Origin: Lentimicrobiaceae bacterium
Lineage (GTDB): Bacteria > Bacteroidota > Bacteroidia > Bacteroidales > WCHB1-69
Assembly: GCA_009787485.1 (NCBI GenBank)
Contig: WQWP01000132.1
Span: 1 to 6,106 of the forward strand
Direction of reading: 5' to 3'
Length of the DNA: 6,106 nt
Shown: positions 1 to 6,106 of the stretch, piece by piece
How positions within the stretch are numbered: the first letter of the stretch is position 1
Layout of the letters: every line of letters starts with the position of its first letter
Program-made: the position numbers and the translations under genes
Notes under the pieces: model-generated
The model's database searches: none
Seen by the model: the letters and a program-made list of their open reading frames with translations, nothing else
Told to the model about the DNA's origin: nothing

Positions 1-402
1 ACTCAAAGCACAACTTATTATGTACGCGCTTATGCCACCAATGGCGAAGGAACGGCTTATGGTACGCAGAGAAGTTTTACAACAACAACTTCTCCTTTTG
101 CTACTCCGGGTTATTACTCTATTTCTTTATATGATGCTGATTGCGACGGTTGGCATGGAAATAATTTTGTGAGTGTTAAAGTTGGTGATGAGTATGTTTT
201 AAGTGATATAACATTAGATTATGGTTGCGGACCCTATACTAGAAGTTTTTATGTAGGTGAGAGGCAAACTGTTACTGTATATTTCACACCCGGAAGCTAT
301 GCCAACGAATGTTCTTACAGGTTATATACGGGTTCAACCGGACCGGGAGGAACATTAATTTATCAAAGTCCAAGGCCGCCGTTATCGGTTATAAGTTGGT
401 AA
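1..402 (+). CDS. C-terminal end of a secreted multidomain surface protein with an FN3-like domain (partial)
   Basis: The frame is open from base 1 and stops at TAA 400-402, giving the last 133 residues of a longer protein whose start lies outside the window. Residues 1-28 (TTYYVRAYATNGEGTAYG, then SFTTTT) look like the last strands of an FN3-like domain, as repeated in many Bacteroidota cell-surface proteins. A threonine-rich linker leads to a second beta-rich domain, about residues 37-126. It opens with DADCDGWHGN (45-54), which resembles the D-x-D-x-DGW-x-G motif of small domains in secreted Bacteroidota proteins and might bind calcium; it ends GGTLIYQSPRPP. Cysteines 48, 76 and 104 fit an exported protein. 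I see no type IX secretion C-terminal sorting domain: the chain ends right after the domain. A GTG at 169 is an internal codon, not the start. The permease gene begins 7 bp downstream. Family is inferred from pattern, and the exact function is unknown. Confidence 0.75.
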   Translation, partial: TQSTTYYVRAYATNGEGTAYGTQRSFTTTTSPFATPGYYSISLYDADCDGWHGNNFVSVKVGDEYVLSDITLDYGCGPYTRSFYVGERQTVTVYFTPGSYANECSYRLYTGSTGPGGTLIYQSPRPPLSVISW

Positions 403-409
403 TATATTC

Positions 410-1648
410 GTGTTCGATTTAGATAAACTTCAGGAAATTTGGCAAACCATTACCCGTAATAAAATGCGTAGTTTTCTTACGGCGTTTGGTGTTTTTTGGG
501 GTATGTTCATGTTTATCGGCATGTTTGGCATTGGGCAAGGGTTTGGGAATGGGTTGAAGAATAACTTCGGCAATATTGCAGCTAATTCCATGTTTGTTAT
601 GGCGCGTACCACCACCGTAGAATACAAAGGTTTTAATGCAGGGCGCTGGTGGAATATGACGCAAGATGATATGGAGCTGTTAAAAAAGCAAATTCCTGAA
701 ATTGAAACTATTTCGGGAACCGTATGGGCAAATAATTCTAAAGCTGTTGTAGGCGATAAAAGCGCAGATGTTAACGTTCAAGGTATTGATGATTTATTTT
801 ATAAGATTGACAACCAAGATATTATTGCAGGAAGAAAAATAAGTTATTTAGATGTAGCGGAAAAGAGAAAAGTATGCGTATTGGGGAATGAAGCGGCAGA
901 CCAGCTTTTTGCCTCTGCTGAAGAAGCTATTGGACAAATGGTGAAAGTGGGCGCGGTTTATTTTACGGTGGTGGGCATTGCAAAACCGCGGGGAAATATC
1001 AGCCTGGGTGGAGACCCCAAAACTACCGCATTTATCCCTTCTTCCACCGCACAGCAACTTGCAGGAAGAGGCAAAGCCATAGATTTTATTAGTATCGTAG
1101 TGGGCGACAAGGTTAAAATTAAAACCATTGAAAAAAAGGTAACAGATATTTTGCGCACCAAGCACCTGATTTCGCCCTTAGACAACAATGCAGTGATGAC
1201 ATTTAATATTCAGGATACGTTTTTAATGTTCAACTATTTGTTTATCGGCATTGCAGCATTAATTTGGATTGTGGGCATGGGCACACTGTTTGCCGGCGTG
1301 GTGGGCATCAGCAACATCATGCTGGTAACGGTGAAAGAAAGAACCAACGAAATTGGCATCAAGCGCGCGCTTGGCGCAAAACCCGGAGTAATTATCCGTC
1401 AAATTATGATGGAAAGCATGGCGCTTACTTTTATAGCAGGTTTTTTAGGCATGTTTTTCGGCATTTTGGTCTTGGTGCTTATTGAGCAAGCCACGCAATC
1501 TGCGGGGATGTTTGCCAATCCTACTATTTCATTTACGATGGCGATAGTGGGAACGGTGATCCTCATTTTATCCGGATTAATTGCCGGGATTATTCCGGCT
1601 AAGAATGCGCTGAGGATTAAGGCGATTGATGCGTTGAGGGATGAGTGA
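410..1648 (+). CDS. MacB/FtsX-family ABC transporter permease
   Basis: A 412-residue inner-membrane permease of the MacB/LolCE/FtsX type, which works with a separate ATPase to move substrates or transmit force across the periplasm. The architecture is complete: an N-terminal amphipathic stretch (MFDLDKLQEIWQTITRNKMR), a first membrane helix at about 20-45, a large periplasmic MacB core domain at about 46-270, and three C-terminal helices at about 275-305, 330-358 and 374-396. The cytoplasmic loop SNIMLVTVKERTNEIGIKRA (301-320) and the tail ending IPAKNALRIKAIDALRDE are family hallmarks. The start is GTG: an in-frame stop at 392-394 leaves no ATG upstream, and homologues of this phylum begin with the same MFD sequence. 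No ATPase gene lies on either side in this window, so its partner is encoded upstream of the window or elsewhere. The substrate cannot be told from sequence. Confidence 0.9.
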   Translation: MFDLDKLQEIWQTITRNKMRSFLTAFGVFWGMFMFIGMFGIGQGFGNGLKNNFGNIAANSMFVMARTTTVEYKGFNAGRWWNMTQDDMELLKKQIPEIETISGTVWANNSKAVVGDKSADVNVQGIDDLFYKIDNQDIIAGRKISYLDVAEKRKVCVLGNEAADQLFASAEEAIGQMVKVGAVYFTVVGIAKPRGNISLGGDPKTTAFIPSSTAQQLAGRGKAIDFISIVVGDKVKIKTIEKKVTDILRTKHLISPLDNNAVMTFNIQDTFLMFNYLFIGIAALIWIVGMGTLFAGVVGISNIMLVTVKERTNEIGIKRALGAKPGVIIRQIMMESMALTFIAGFLGMFFGILVLVLIEQATQSAGMFANPTISFTMAIVGTVILILSGLIAGIIPAKNALRIKAIDALRDE

Positions 1649-1718
1649 TAGAAAGAGAAAAGCATATCTAAAAAAATCATGTTATTTTGCACCTATTCTC
1701 ATTTAACCCTTTACATTT

Positions 1719-3343
1719 ATGAATTTTATCGAAGAAATCATCGAAGACGACCTAAAAAACGGTAAAAACGACTCACGCGTGCACACTCGTTTCCCGCCGG
1801 AGCCGAACGGCTATTTGCACATCGGACATGCCAAATCTATATGCTTGAATTTTGGGTTGGCAAAAAAATACAACGGCTTGTGTAACTTGCGTTTCGACGA
1901 TACCAACCCGGCAAAAGAAGATATAGAATACGTAGATGCCATCAAAGAAGATATTCAATGGTTAGGGTTTCAATGGGCAGGCGAATACTACGCTTCCGAT
2001 TATTTCGACCAATTGTACGCATGGGCAGAATGGATGATTGAGCGCGGCTTAGCATACGTGGACGACTCTACGCAGGAAGAGATCAGCAGCGGGCGCGGCG
2101 TGCCTACCCAACCCGGAATTGAAAGTAAATACCGCAACCGTAGCCCTGAAGAAAATCTGGATCTGTTTCGCCGGATGCGCGCAGGCGAGTTTCCCGAAGG
2201 CAGCCGTGTGTTGCGCGCCAAAGCCGATATGGCATCACCCAACATGCACATGCGCGACCCCATCATGTACCGCATTCTCTTTGCCGAACATCACCGCACC
2301 GGAAACAAATGGTGCATCTATCGATGTACGACTATGCCCATGGGCAAAGCGATTCGATAGAAAATATTACGCATTCTATCTGCACATTAGAGTTTGAAGT
2401 GCACCGCCCGCTTTATGATTGGTTTTGCAAGATTTTAGAAATTCATCACCCACAACAAATTGAGTTTGCCCGTTTAAATCTGAATTACACCATTATGAGC
2501 AAACGAAAACTGTTGCAATTGGTGGAAGAAAACTATGTGATGGGTTGGGATGACCCGCGCATGCCCACCATTTCGGGTTTGCGCCGCCGTGGCTATTCGC
2601 CTGAGGCAATTCGCAATTTTGCAGAAACCGTAGGCGTAGCCAAACGAGAAAATGTAATTGACGTAAGTTTGTTGGAATTTTGCGCCCGCGAACACCTCAA
2701 CAAAGCAGCCATCAGAACGATGGCGATATTAGATCCTGTAAAATTAATCATAGACAATTATCCTGAAGATGAAACGGAACTGCTCCAAGCCGTTAACAAT
2801 CCCGAAGACCCGGAAGCAGGCACCCGCGAGATCCCTTTCAGCAAAGTGTTATACATTGAACGAACAGATTTTAAAGAAGATGCCGATAAGAACTTCTTCC
2901 GGCTAACCATTGACCGCGAAGTACGTTTGAAATATGCTTACATTATTAAATGCACCCACGTTGTAAAAGATGCCGATGGTAACATTACCGAAATACATGG
3001 CACATACGACCCTGAAACCAAGAGCGGTATGTTGCAAAGCAACCGTAAAGTAAAAGCCACCATCCATTGGCTTTCTGAAACTTACGCCAAACCGGCAGAA
3101 ATTCGTTTGTTTGAACGGTTATTTACAGTTCCTGAGCCCGATAATGCGGAAGAAGGTAAAACATTTTTAGAGTACATCAATCCAAATTCATTAACCATTG
3201 TGAATGGGTTGATAGAGAAGAATATTAAGAAAGAAACCGCAGCGCAATACTATCAATTTGAACGCACCGGTTATTTTTGTGTGGATAAGGATTCTACGGA
3301 TGGGAAGCTGGTGTTTAATAAGACGGTAGGGTTAAAGCAATAA
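1719..3343 (+). pseudogene. glnS: glnS, glutaminyl-tRNA synthetase, interrupted by a one-base frameshift
   Basis: Class I synthetase that charges tRNA-Gln with glutamine in the cytoplasm. The N-terminal half (1719-2321, 201 codons) carries FPPEPNGYLHIGHAKSICLN with the HIGH signature at residues 34-37, then LRFDDTNPAKEDIEYV and the SDYFDQL and GLAYVD blocks. The C-terminal half (from ATG 2324) resumes with MYDYAHGQSDSIENITHS, has the KMSKS-type loop MSKRK (restored residues 260-264; bases 2495-2509), then DDPRMPTISGLRRRGY, the anticodon-binding barrels, and ends FNKTVGL. Both halves match the E. coli enzyme without a gap, except for one proline lost at the frame change. Restored length is 541 residues, against 554 in E. 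coli. Read literally, translation leaves the frame after Tyr201 and stops at 2358-2360. Since both halves are well conserved, a sequencing or assembly deletion is more likely than a dead gene. The 70-bp gap upstream has no convincing promoter; TATTTTG at 1683-1689 is one base short of the phylum's -7 box. Confidence 0.92.
2319..2326 (+). other. Frameshift point in glnS (one base missing)
   Basis: The bases read TATCGATG. Conserved GlnRS sequence here is KWCIYPMYD. Adding one C beside position 2322 gives TAT CCG ATG, that is Tyr-Pro-Met, and reconnects the frame ending at 2321 with the one starting at 2324. There is no homopolymer slippery heptamer or obvious downstream structure that would suggest programmed frameshifting. 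Confidence 0.9.
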
Positions 3344-3349
3344 TAATTT

Positions 3350-3380
3350 TGGCTAAAGCCATTTATTTTTATTTCTTGTT
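3350..3380 (+). terminator. Possible intrinsic terminator of glnS
   Basis: The arms TGGCT (3350-3354) and AGCCA (3357-3361) form a short perfect hairpin starting 7 bases after the glnS stop. It is followed by a run with 15 T in 19 bases (3362-3380). This is the expected layout for a Rho-independent terminator on the + strand. The stem is short, so its strength is uncertain. On the - strand the sequence after this hairpin is only weakly T-rich. The hairpin may equally be one arm of the palindromic repeat listed separately. Confidence 0.5.
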
Positions 3381-3400
3381 CCGTCAGTTAAAACTGACGG
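3350..3400. repeat. REP-like double palindrome between convergent genes
   Basis: Two perfect inverted repeats are separated by a T-rich spacer. The first has 5-bp arms (3350-3354 and 3357-3361). The second has 9-bp arms, CCGTCAGTT (3381-3389) and AACTGACGG (3392-3400), around a 2-base centre. A pair of GC-capped palindromes in a convergent intergenic gap resembles the short extragenic palindromic repeats common in Bacteroidota genomes. Only one copy is visible here, so its repetitive nature is inference. The second palindrome contains the stop codon of the glycosyltransferase gene on the - strand. Confidence 0.6.
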
Positions 3401-4569
3401 CAATGTCGTAATTTCATTTCAACCTCAAACAACTCATCCCTAATCTCACCAAGCACATCCCCTTCAAATTTTGAAGGGGTGCCCACAGGGCGGGGTAATT
3501 TATATAAAGATAAATTCTCCACCAATGCCCGCTCATCACTCATCCCCAGTTCACTATGCTTAGCCTTCAAAAACTGCAAAACCCGCAACCCATCCGCTTT
3601 TTCATGAAACGCCCGCGTAAATTGAGCCAATGTTTTAAAATTTTTCCGCAACGGGCACCATAAATCATCGGTTTTATATTGCATTTTCAAAAAATGGATA
3701 AATTCAGTATCTTTGTCTTCTGTAAAAAGCTCAGAAATAATATCGTAGGTTTCTTTAATTATATCGAATAATGAATAATGGTAGATGGGGTAACTTCCCC
3801 AGTCGTTGTTAATTCCTTTCATCATGGCGGGACCGGTGCCGAAAGGGACGCGGGTGGAGAAGCGCGCGGCAGGATACACCATTTCGGAGTTGTAGTTTGA
3901 AATGGATGTCATCTTCCGTAGTTTTTGCAAAAGGTAAAAATCTTCGCCGCTACTAAGGGGGGTGATATTCCGGATTTTTCGCAGAGCTCTTACTTTCAAA
4001 GCGATGGCAGAGCCGAGAGCAGTAAAGGTGTATGGAGAGCCTATACGGTGCATGTTGATGAAATAATTGCGCATAAATATTTCGTACCGCAAAATAGCGC
4101 AGTTGGCGCTTTCATATTCCGTAAGTTTGTGATAATAGGGCACAGAAATCACATCAATTTTATTTTTGGTAAAATTTTCTCTGATAGATTGAAAATAACA
4201 CTCATTAAATAGTGTATCCGCGTCTAAACTAATGATGATGTCATCATCGGTTGCTGTTTTGAGAATCTCTTCAAACAAGGTTTTCCGCGCCCAACCTACA
4301 CCGTAGCCATTATCCGGCCAGCCGTTGTTTTTGGAGGTTTTATCAATAATATGAATATGAAAATCGTTAAAATTTTCAAGAAAACGTAATAATTTTTGGT
4401 TGTTTCTACAAACTTCTATTTTTTCTTCATCATTCCACCACTCATCAGGTTGGTTTATACATATATAAACTGAAAATGGAAAATTTGTTTTTTGGCGGGC
4501 AATGGCGGCAAGCGTGTGCGGCAAAAACTCCAATTCATCAAGGGCGGGAATGGCAATGTGCAGTTTCAT
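3388..4569 (-). CDS. Family 2 (GT-A fold) glycosyltransferase
   Basis: A 393-residue soluble protein with no signal peptide or clear membrane helix, so probably cytoplasmic or peripheral at the membrane. The N-terminus MKLHIAIPALDELEFLPHTL with SVYICINQ at 33-40 is the nucleotide-binding beta-alpha-beta start of GT2 enzymes. DIIISLDADTLF holds the metal-binding DxD at 116-118 (Asp116, Asp118). GSAIALKVRALRKI (187-200) and SGED (207-210) match the acceptor and catalytic-base region. The role would be transfer of a sugar from a nucleotide sugar to an envelope glycan or similar; donor and acceptor are unknown. ATG 4567-4569 overlaps the udk stop by one base (TAATG), so the two genes are very likely cotranscribed and translationally coupled. 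The C-terminus is odd: residues about 359-374 are encoded by a palindromic module, and the last five (HCRQF) plus the stop come from a second palindrome. Confidence 0.85.
   Translation of the reverse strand: MKLHIAIPALDELEFLPHTLAAIARQKTNFPFSVYICINQPDEWWNDEEKIEVCRNNQKLLRFLENFNDFHIHIIDKTSKNNGWPDNGYGVGWARKTLFEEILKTATDDDIIISLDADTLFNECYFQSIRENFTKNKIDVISVPYYHKLTEYESANCAILRYEIFMRNYFINMHRIGSPYTFTALGSAIALKVRALRKIRNITPLSSGEDFYLLQKLRKMTSISNYNSEMVYPAARFSTRVPFGTGPAMMKGINNDWGSYPIYHYSLFDIIKETYDIISELFTEDKDTEFIHFLKMQYKTDDLWCPLRKNFKTLAQFTRAFHEKADGLRVLQFLKAKHSELGMSDERALVENLSLYKLPRPVGTPSKFEGDVLGEIRDELFEVEMKLRHCRQF
3448..3495. repeat. Palindromic module in frame inside the glycosyltransferase gene
   Basis: Within the coding sequence lie 10-bp perfect arms CCCCTTCAAA (3459-3468) and TTTGAAGGGG (3470-3479) around one central base, followed at once by a second small hairpin GCCC-ACA-GGGC (3481-3491) and a GGGG run (3492-3495). 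Read on the - strand this gives PRPVGTPSKFEGDVLG, residues 359-374, rich in Pro and Gly and unlike the helical sequence on both sides (ENLSLYKL before, EIRDELFEVEMKLR after). Sixteen codons with no stop would fit an in-frame insertion of a mobile palindromic element. The edges are approximate, and its repeat status elsewhere in the genome is inferred. Confidence 0.55.
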
Positions 4570-5180
4570 TACGCTTCCAGCATCAATTTTATTTTAGAAA
4601 TCAGAATATCAATACCTTTCGTGTTATGTCCGCCTTCTGGAATGATAATATCTGCATATTTTTTGGAAGGCTCGATAAATATTTCATGCATGGGCTTTAC
4701 AAACTTTTGATAATGCTGAATGGACTTGTCTAACCCCCTACCCCTCTCATTCACATCGCGTTGAATGATCCGGATGATGCGTTCGTCTGCTTCGGTATCT
4801 ACAAAAACTTTTAAATCAAGCATGTCGCGGAGCGCAGCATCTGTAAATATGAGGATTCCTTCTACGATAATCACTTTTCCGGGTGTAATAGGAATGGTTT
4901 CTTTTTGGCGGGTGCAGGTAATGTAGGAATAAGTGGGCATTTCGACGATGTTGCCGGATTTTAACTCATTCAGATGTTCGATGAGTAAAGAAAACTCTAT
5001 AGAATCAGGGTGATCGAAATTGATTTTTTCGCGTTCTTCTTGCGTTAAAACTCCATTATCCTTATAATAAGCATCTTGCGATAAAACGCGTACACTTTCA
5101 TCAGGAAAACTATTAATGATTTTTTTTACTACAGATGTTTTTCCGGAACCTGAGCCGCCTGCGATACCGATGATGTACAT
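4569..5180 (-). CDS. udk: Uridine kinase
   Basis: A 203-residue cytoplasmic P-loop kinase of pyrimidine salvage that phosphorylates uridine and cytidine to UMP and CMP using ATP or GTP. MYIIGIAGGSGSGKT begins with the first beta strand and the Walker A motif GGSGSGKT (8-15). Next come LSQDAYYKD (33-41), NFDHPDS (54-60), MPTYSY (81-86), VIIVEGILIF (103-112), the RDVNERGR lid region (141-148) and FIEPSKKYADIIIPEGG (168-184), all in the same order as E. coli Udk (213 aa). I place the start at ATG 5178-5180. A longer reading from TTG 5235-5237 would add 19 residues with no family match and would run back through the likely promoter. The gene heads a - strand pair with the glycosyltransferase (one-base overlap) and is divergent from secA. 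Confidence 0.93.
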   Translation of the reverse strand: MYIIGIAGGSGSGKTSVVKKIINSFPDESVRVLSQDAYYKDNGVLTQEEREKINFDHPDSIEFSLLIEHLNELKSGNIVEMPTYSYITCTRQKETIPITPGKVIIVEGILIFTDAALRDMLDLKVFVDTEADERIIRIIQRDVNERGRGLDKSIQHYQKFVKPMHEIFIEPSKKYADIIIPEGGHNTKGIDILISKIKLMLEA

Positions 5181-5204
5181 TTTGTATATGTTTTTAAATG
5201 GCAA

Positions 5205-5237
5205 CAAAAATATATTTTTTTCGTCCAATAATGGCAA
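5205..5237 (-). promoter_or_regulatory. Likely promoter of the udk-glycosyltransferase pair
   Basis: On the - strand TATTTTTG (5212-5205) matches the Bacteroidota primary sigma -7 consensus TAnnTTTG exactly. A TTG at 5237-5235 lies 22 bases upstream, close to the usual spacing for the -33 element. Transcription would begin near 5198, leaving a leader of roughly 18 bases before ATG 5180. This supports the shorter udk start. No Shine-Dalgarno sequence is seen, as is usual in this phylum. Confidence 0.55.
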
Positions 5238-5272
5238 GGCATAAAAGTGTTTTTGAATAAATGCTTCTATAG

Positions 5273-5363
5273 TGTCGTCCTTGCAGGACTTAGGGTTGTG
5301 TGCATTATTGTTGCTCTCCGTAGATTACATCTACGGTTAATAAAATGTCGCCCCTGCGAGGCT
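5273..5363. repeat. Three-hairpin REP-like element between udk and secA
   Basis: Two 18-base direct copies (5273-5290 and 5346-5363, 13 of 18 identical) flank a central hairpin with perfect 8-bp arms CCGTAGAT (5318-5325) and ATCTACGG (5329-5336) and a 3-base loop. Each outer copy is itself a hairpin: GTCCT-TGC-AGGAC (5277-5289) and GCCCC-TGC-GAGGC (5350-5362). Two stem pairs changed from T-A to C-G on both sides at once, and one pair became a C/A mismatch. I recall similar intergenic sequences around a CCGTAGATTACATCTACGG core in other Bacteroidota genomes, but could not check this. The element fills much of the 236-bp divergent gap, and I see no gene there. Confidence 0.65.
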
Positions 5364-5364
5364 G

Positions 5365-5389
5365 TTTGGAAAAATTTTGTGTTAATTTG
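5365..5389 (+). promoter_or_regulatory. Weak candidate promoter of secA
   Basis: TTAATTTG (5382-5389) matches TAnnTTTG at 7 of 8 positions and lies 27 bases before the secA ATG. A TTTG at 5365-5368 is the nearest -33-like element, but its 13-base spacing is too short. The AT-rich leader 5391-5416 has no Shine-Dalgarno sequence. The position just downstream of the three-hairpin element is suggestive, but the match is weak. Confidence 0.3.
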
Positions 5390-5416
5390 CAAGTTAAATA
5401 ATATATATCATATACA

Positions 5417-6106
5417 ATGGCAAATTTCCTCACAAAACTATTTGGCTCAAAAGCAGATAGAGATTTAAAAGAGTTAAAACCGTACCTCGAAAAAACGTTA
5501 GCGGTTGAAAAAAGCATTATCATACTTACTAATGATGAATTGCGGGCGAAAACAACAGCGTTTCGCGAAAGAATAAATGAAACCGTACGCGCCGAAGAGG
5601 AGCGCATCGCCGAAATAAAGCTTTATTTAGATGCAAACTATGATTTGGATATTGAAGAGAAACAGCAACTATACAAGGAAGTTGAAACATTAGAGAAAAA
5701 AGGATACGAAAAAACACAAGAGGTTTTAAATGAAATTCTTCCGGAGGCTTTTGCGGTAATGAAAGAGACCGGTCGCCGGTTTAAAGAGAATGAGTTTGTG
5801 GAAGTTACAGCCACCGAAATGGACAGAAGTATTGCCGCTTACCGAGATTGTGTAGAGATTGTTGGCGGCAAAGCCAAGTTTGCAAGTACGTGGTCGGCAG
5901 GAGGTAACATGCTTAAATGGGAAATGTGCCACTACGATGTGCAAATTATTGGAGGAACCGTGCTGCATCAAGGGAAAATTGCCGAGATGGGCACAGGAGA
6001 GGGAAAAACGCTGGTGGCAACGTTATCTGTTTACTTAAACGCCCTTCCGGGAAAAGGCGTGCACGTGGTTACCGTGAACGATTATTTGGCAAAACGTGAC
6101 TCGGAA
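5417..6106 (+). CDS. secA: SecA preprotein translocase ATPase, N-terminal 230 residues (partial)
   Basis: The motor ATPase that drives unfolded preproteins through SecYEG. The frame opens at ATG 5417-5419 and is still open at the window end; E. coli SecA has 901 residues, so about three quarters is missing. MANFLTKLFGSKADRDLKEL matches the SecA N-terminus. LTNDELRAKTTAFRERI (37-53) and ILPEAFAVMKETGRR (107-121) are conserved blocks. HYDVQIIGG (172-180), IAEMGTGEGKT with Walker A at 191-198, and GVHVVTVNDYLAKRDSE (214-230) belong to nucleotide-binding domain 1. Compared with E. coli there are two insertions: a charged helical stretch at about 54-106 between FRERI and ILPEAFAV, and about 124-167, including TWSAGGNMLKW. 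Both are, to my knowledge, usual for Bacteroidota SecA. Walker A has MGTGEGKT where E. coli has MRTGEGKT. The gene is divergent from udk. Confidence 0.95.
   Translation, partial: MANFLTKLFGSKADRDLKELKPYLEKTLAVEKSIIILTNDELRAKTTAFRERINETVRAEEERIAEIKLYLDANYDLDIEEKQQLYKEVETLEKKGYEKTQEVLNEILPEAFAVMKETGRRFKENEFVEVTATEMDRSIAAYRDCVEIVGGKAKFASTWSAGGNMLKWEMCHYDVQIIGGTVLHQGKIAEMGTGEGKTLVATLSVYLNALPGKGVHVVTVNDYLAKRDSE

Noticed and set aside
1683..1689. TATTTTG as a -7 promoter box for glnS
   Set aside because: It is one base shorter than TAnnTTTG and has no TTG at the right distance upstream, so it is not supported as a separate feature.
2319..2360. Programmed ribosomal frameshifting in glnS
   Set aside because: No slippery heptamer is present, the shift loses a conserved proline, and GlnRS is not known to use recoding. 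A missing base explains it better.
3925..4212. 95-codon + strand open frame opposite the glycosyltransferase
   Set aside because: It is antisense to conserved coding sequence, including the SGED region, and its translation resembles no protein.
4731..4750. G/C-rich stretch inside udk resembling the palindromic repeat sequences nearby
   Set aside because: It encodes the NERGRG lid segment, which is conserved in uridine kinases including E. coli Udk, so it is ordinary coding sequence and not an insertion.
5181..5237. Longer N-terminus of uridine kinase starting at TTG 5235-5237
   Set aside because: The extra 19 residues do not match the family, and the region holds a perfect TAnnTTTG box. ATG 5178-5180 fits the conserved start MYIIGIAGGSGSGKT.
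5247..5468. Small + strand open frame across the udk-secA gap
   Set aside because: It runs through the three-hairpin repeat and into the start of secA in another frame. Its product has no recognisable features.

Overview
The window looks like a piece of a Bacteroidota chromosome, probably from the Chitinophagales/Sphingobacteriales side of the phylum. The signs are a SecA with the long helical N-terminal insertions typical of that phylum, a MacB-type permease starting with the phylum's usual MFDLDKxQEIW sequence, an FN3-like surface-protein tail, AT-rich leaders without Shine-Dalgarno sequences, and one good TAnnTTTG promoter box. Placement below phylum is a guess. The single-base break in glnS suggests draft or metagenome sequence.

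Layout. On the + strand: the 3' end of a secreted surface protein (1-402), a four-helix MacB/FtsX-family ABC permease (410-1648), and glnS for glutaminyl-tRNA synthetase (1719-3343), which is recognisable end to end but split by one missing base near 2322. A short convergent gap with two palindromes follows. On the - strand, a two-gene unit is transcribed away from secA: udk (uridine kinase, 5180-4569) and a family 2 glycosyltransferase (4569-3388), joined by a one-base TAATG stop/start overlap. A 236-bp divergent region separates udk from secA (+, from 5417), whose first 230 codons are present before the window ends.

The genes are mostly housekeeping (translation, pyrimidine salvage, protein export) plus cell-envelope functions (surface protein, ABC permease, glycosyltransferase). 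Apart from the udk-glycosyltransferase coupling, nothing shows that they form one system. I see no CRISPR array, tRNA, rRNA, integrase, transposase, toxin-antitoxin or defence gene.

The most interesting content is a set of small palindromic, REP-like elements. One pair of hairpins lies between glnS and the glycosyltransferase gene and supplies that gene's last codons and stop. A second palindromic module sits in frame inside the glycosyltransferase C-terminus. A third element has three hairpins and lies between udk and secA; its two outer hairpins are diverged copies of each other with two paired changes that keep the stem.
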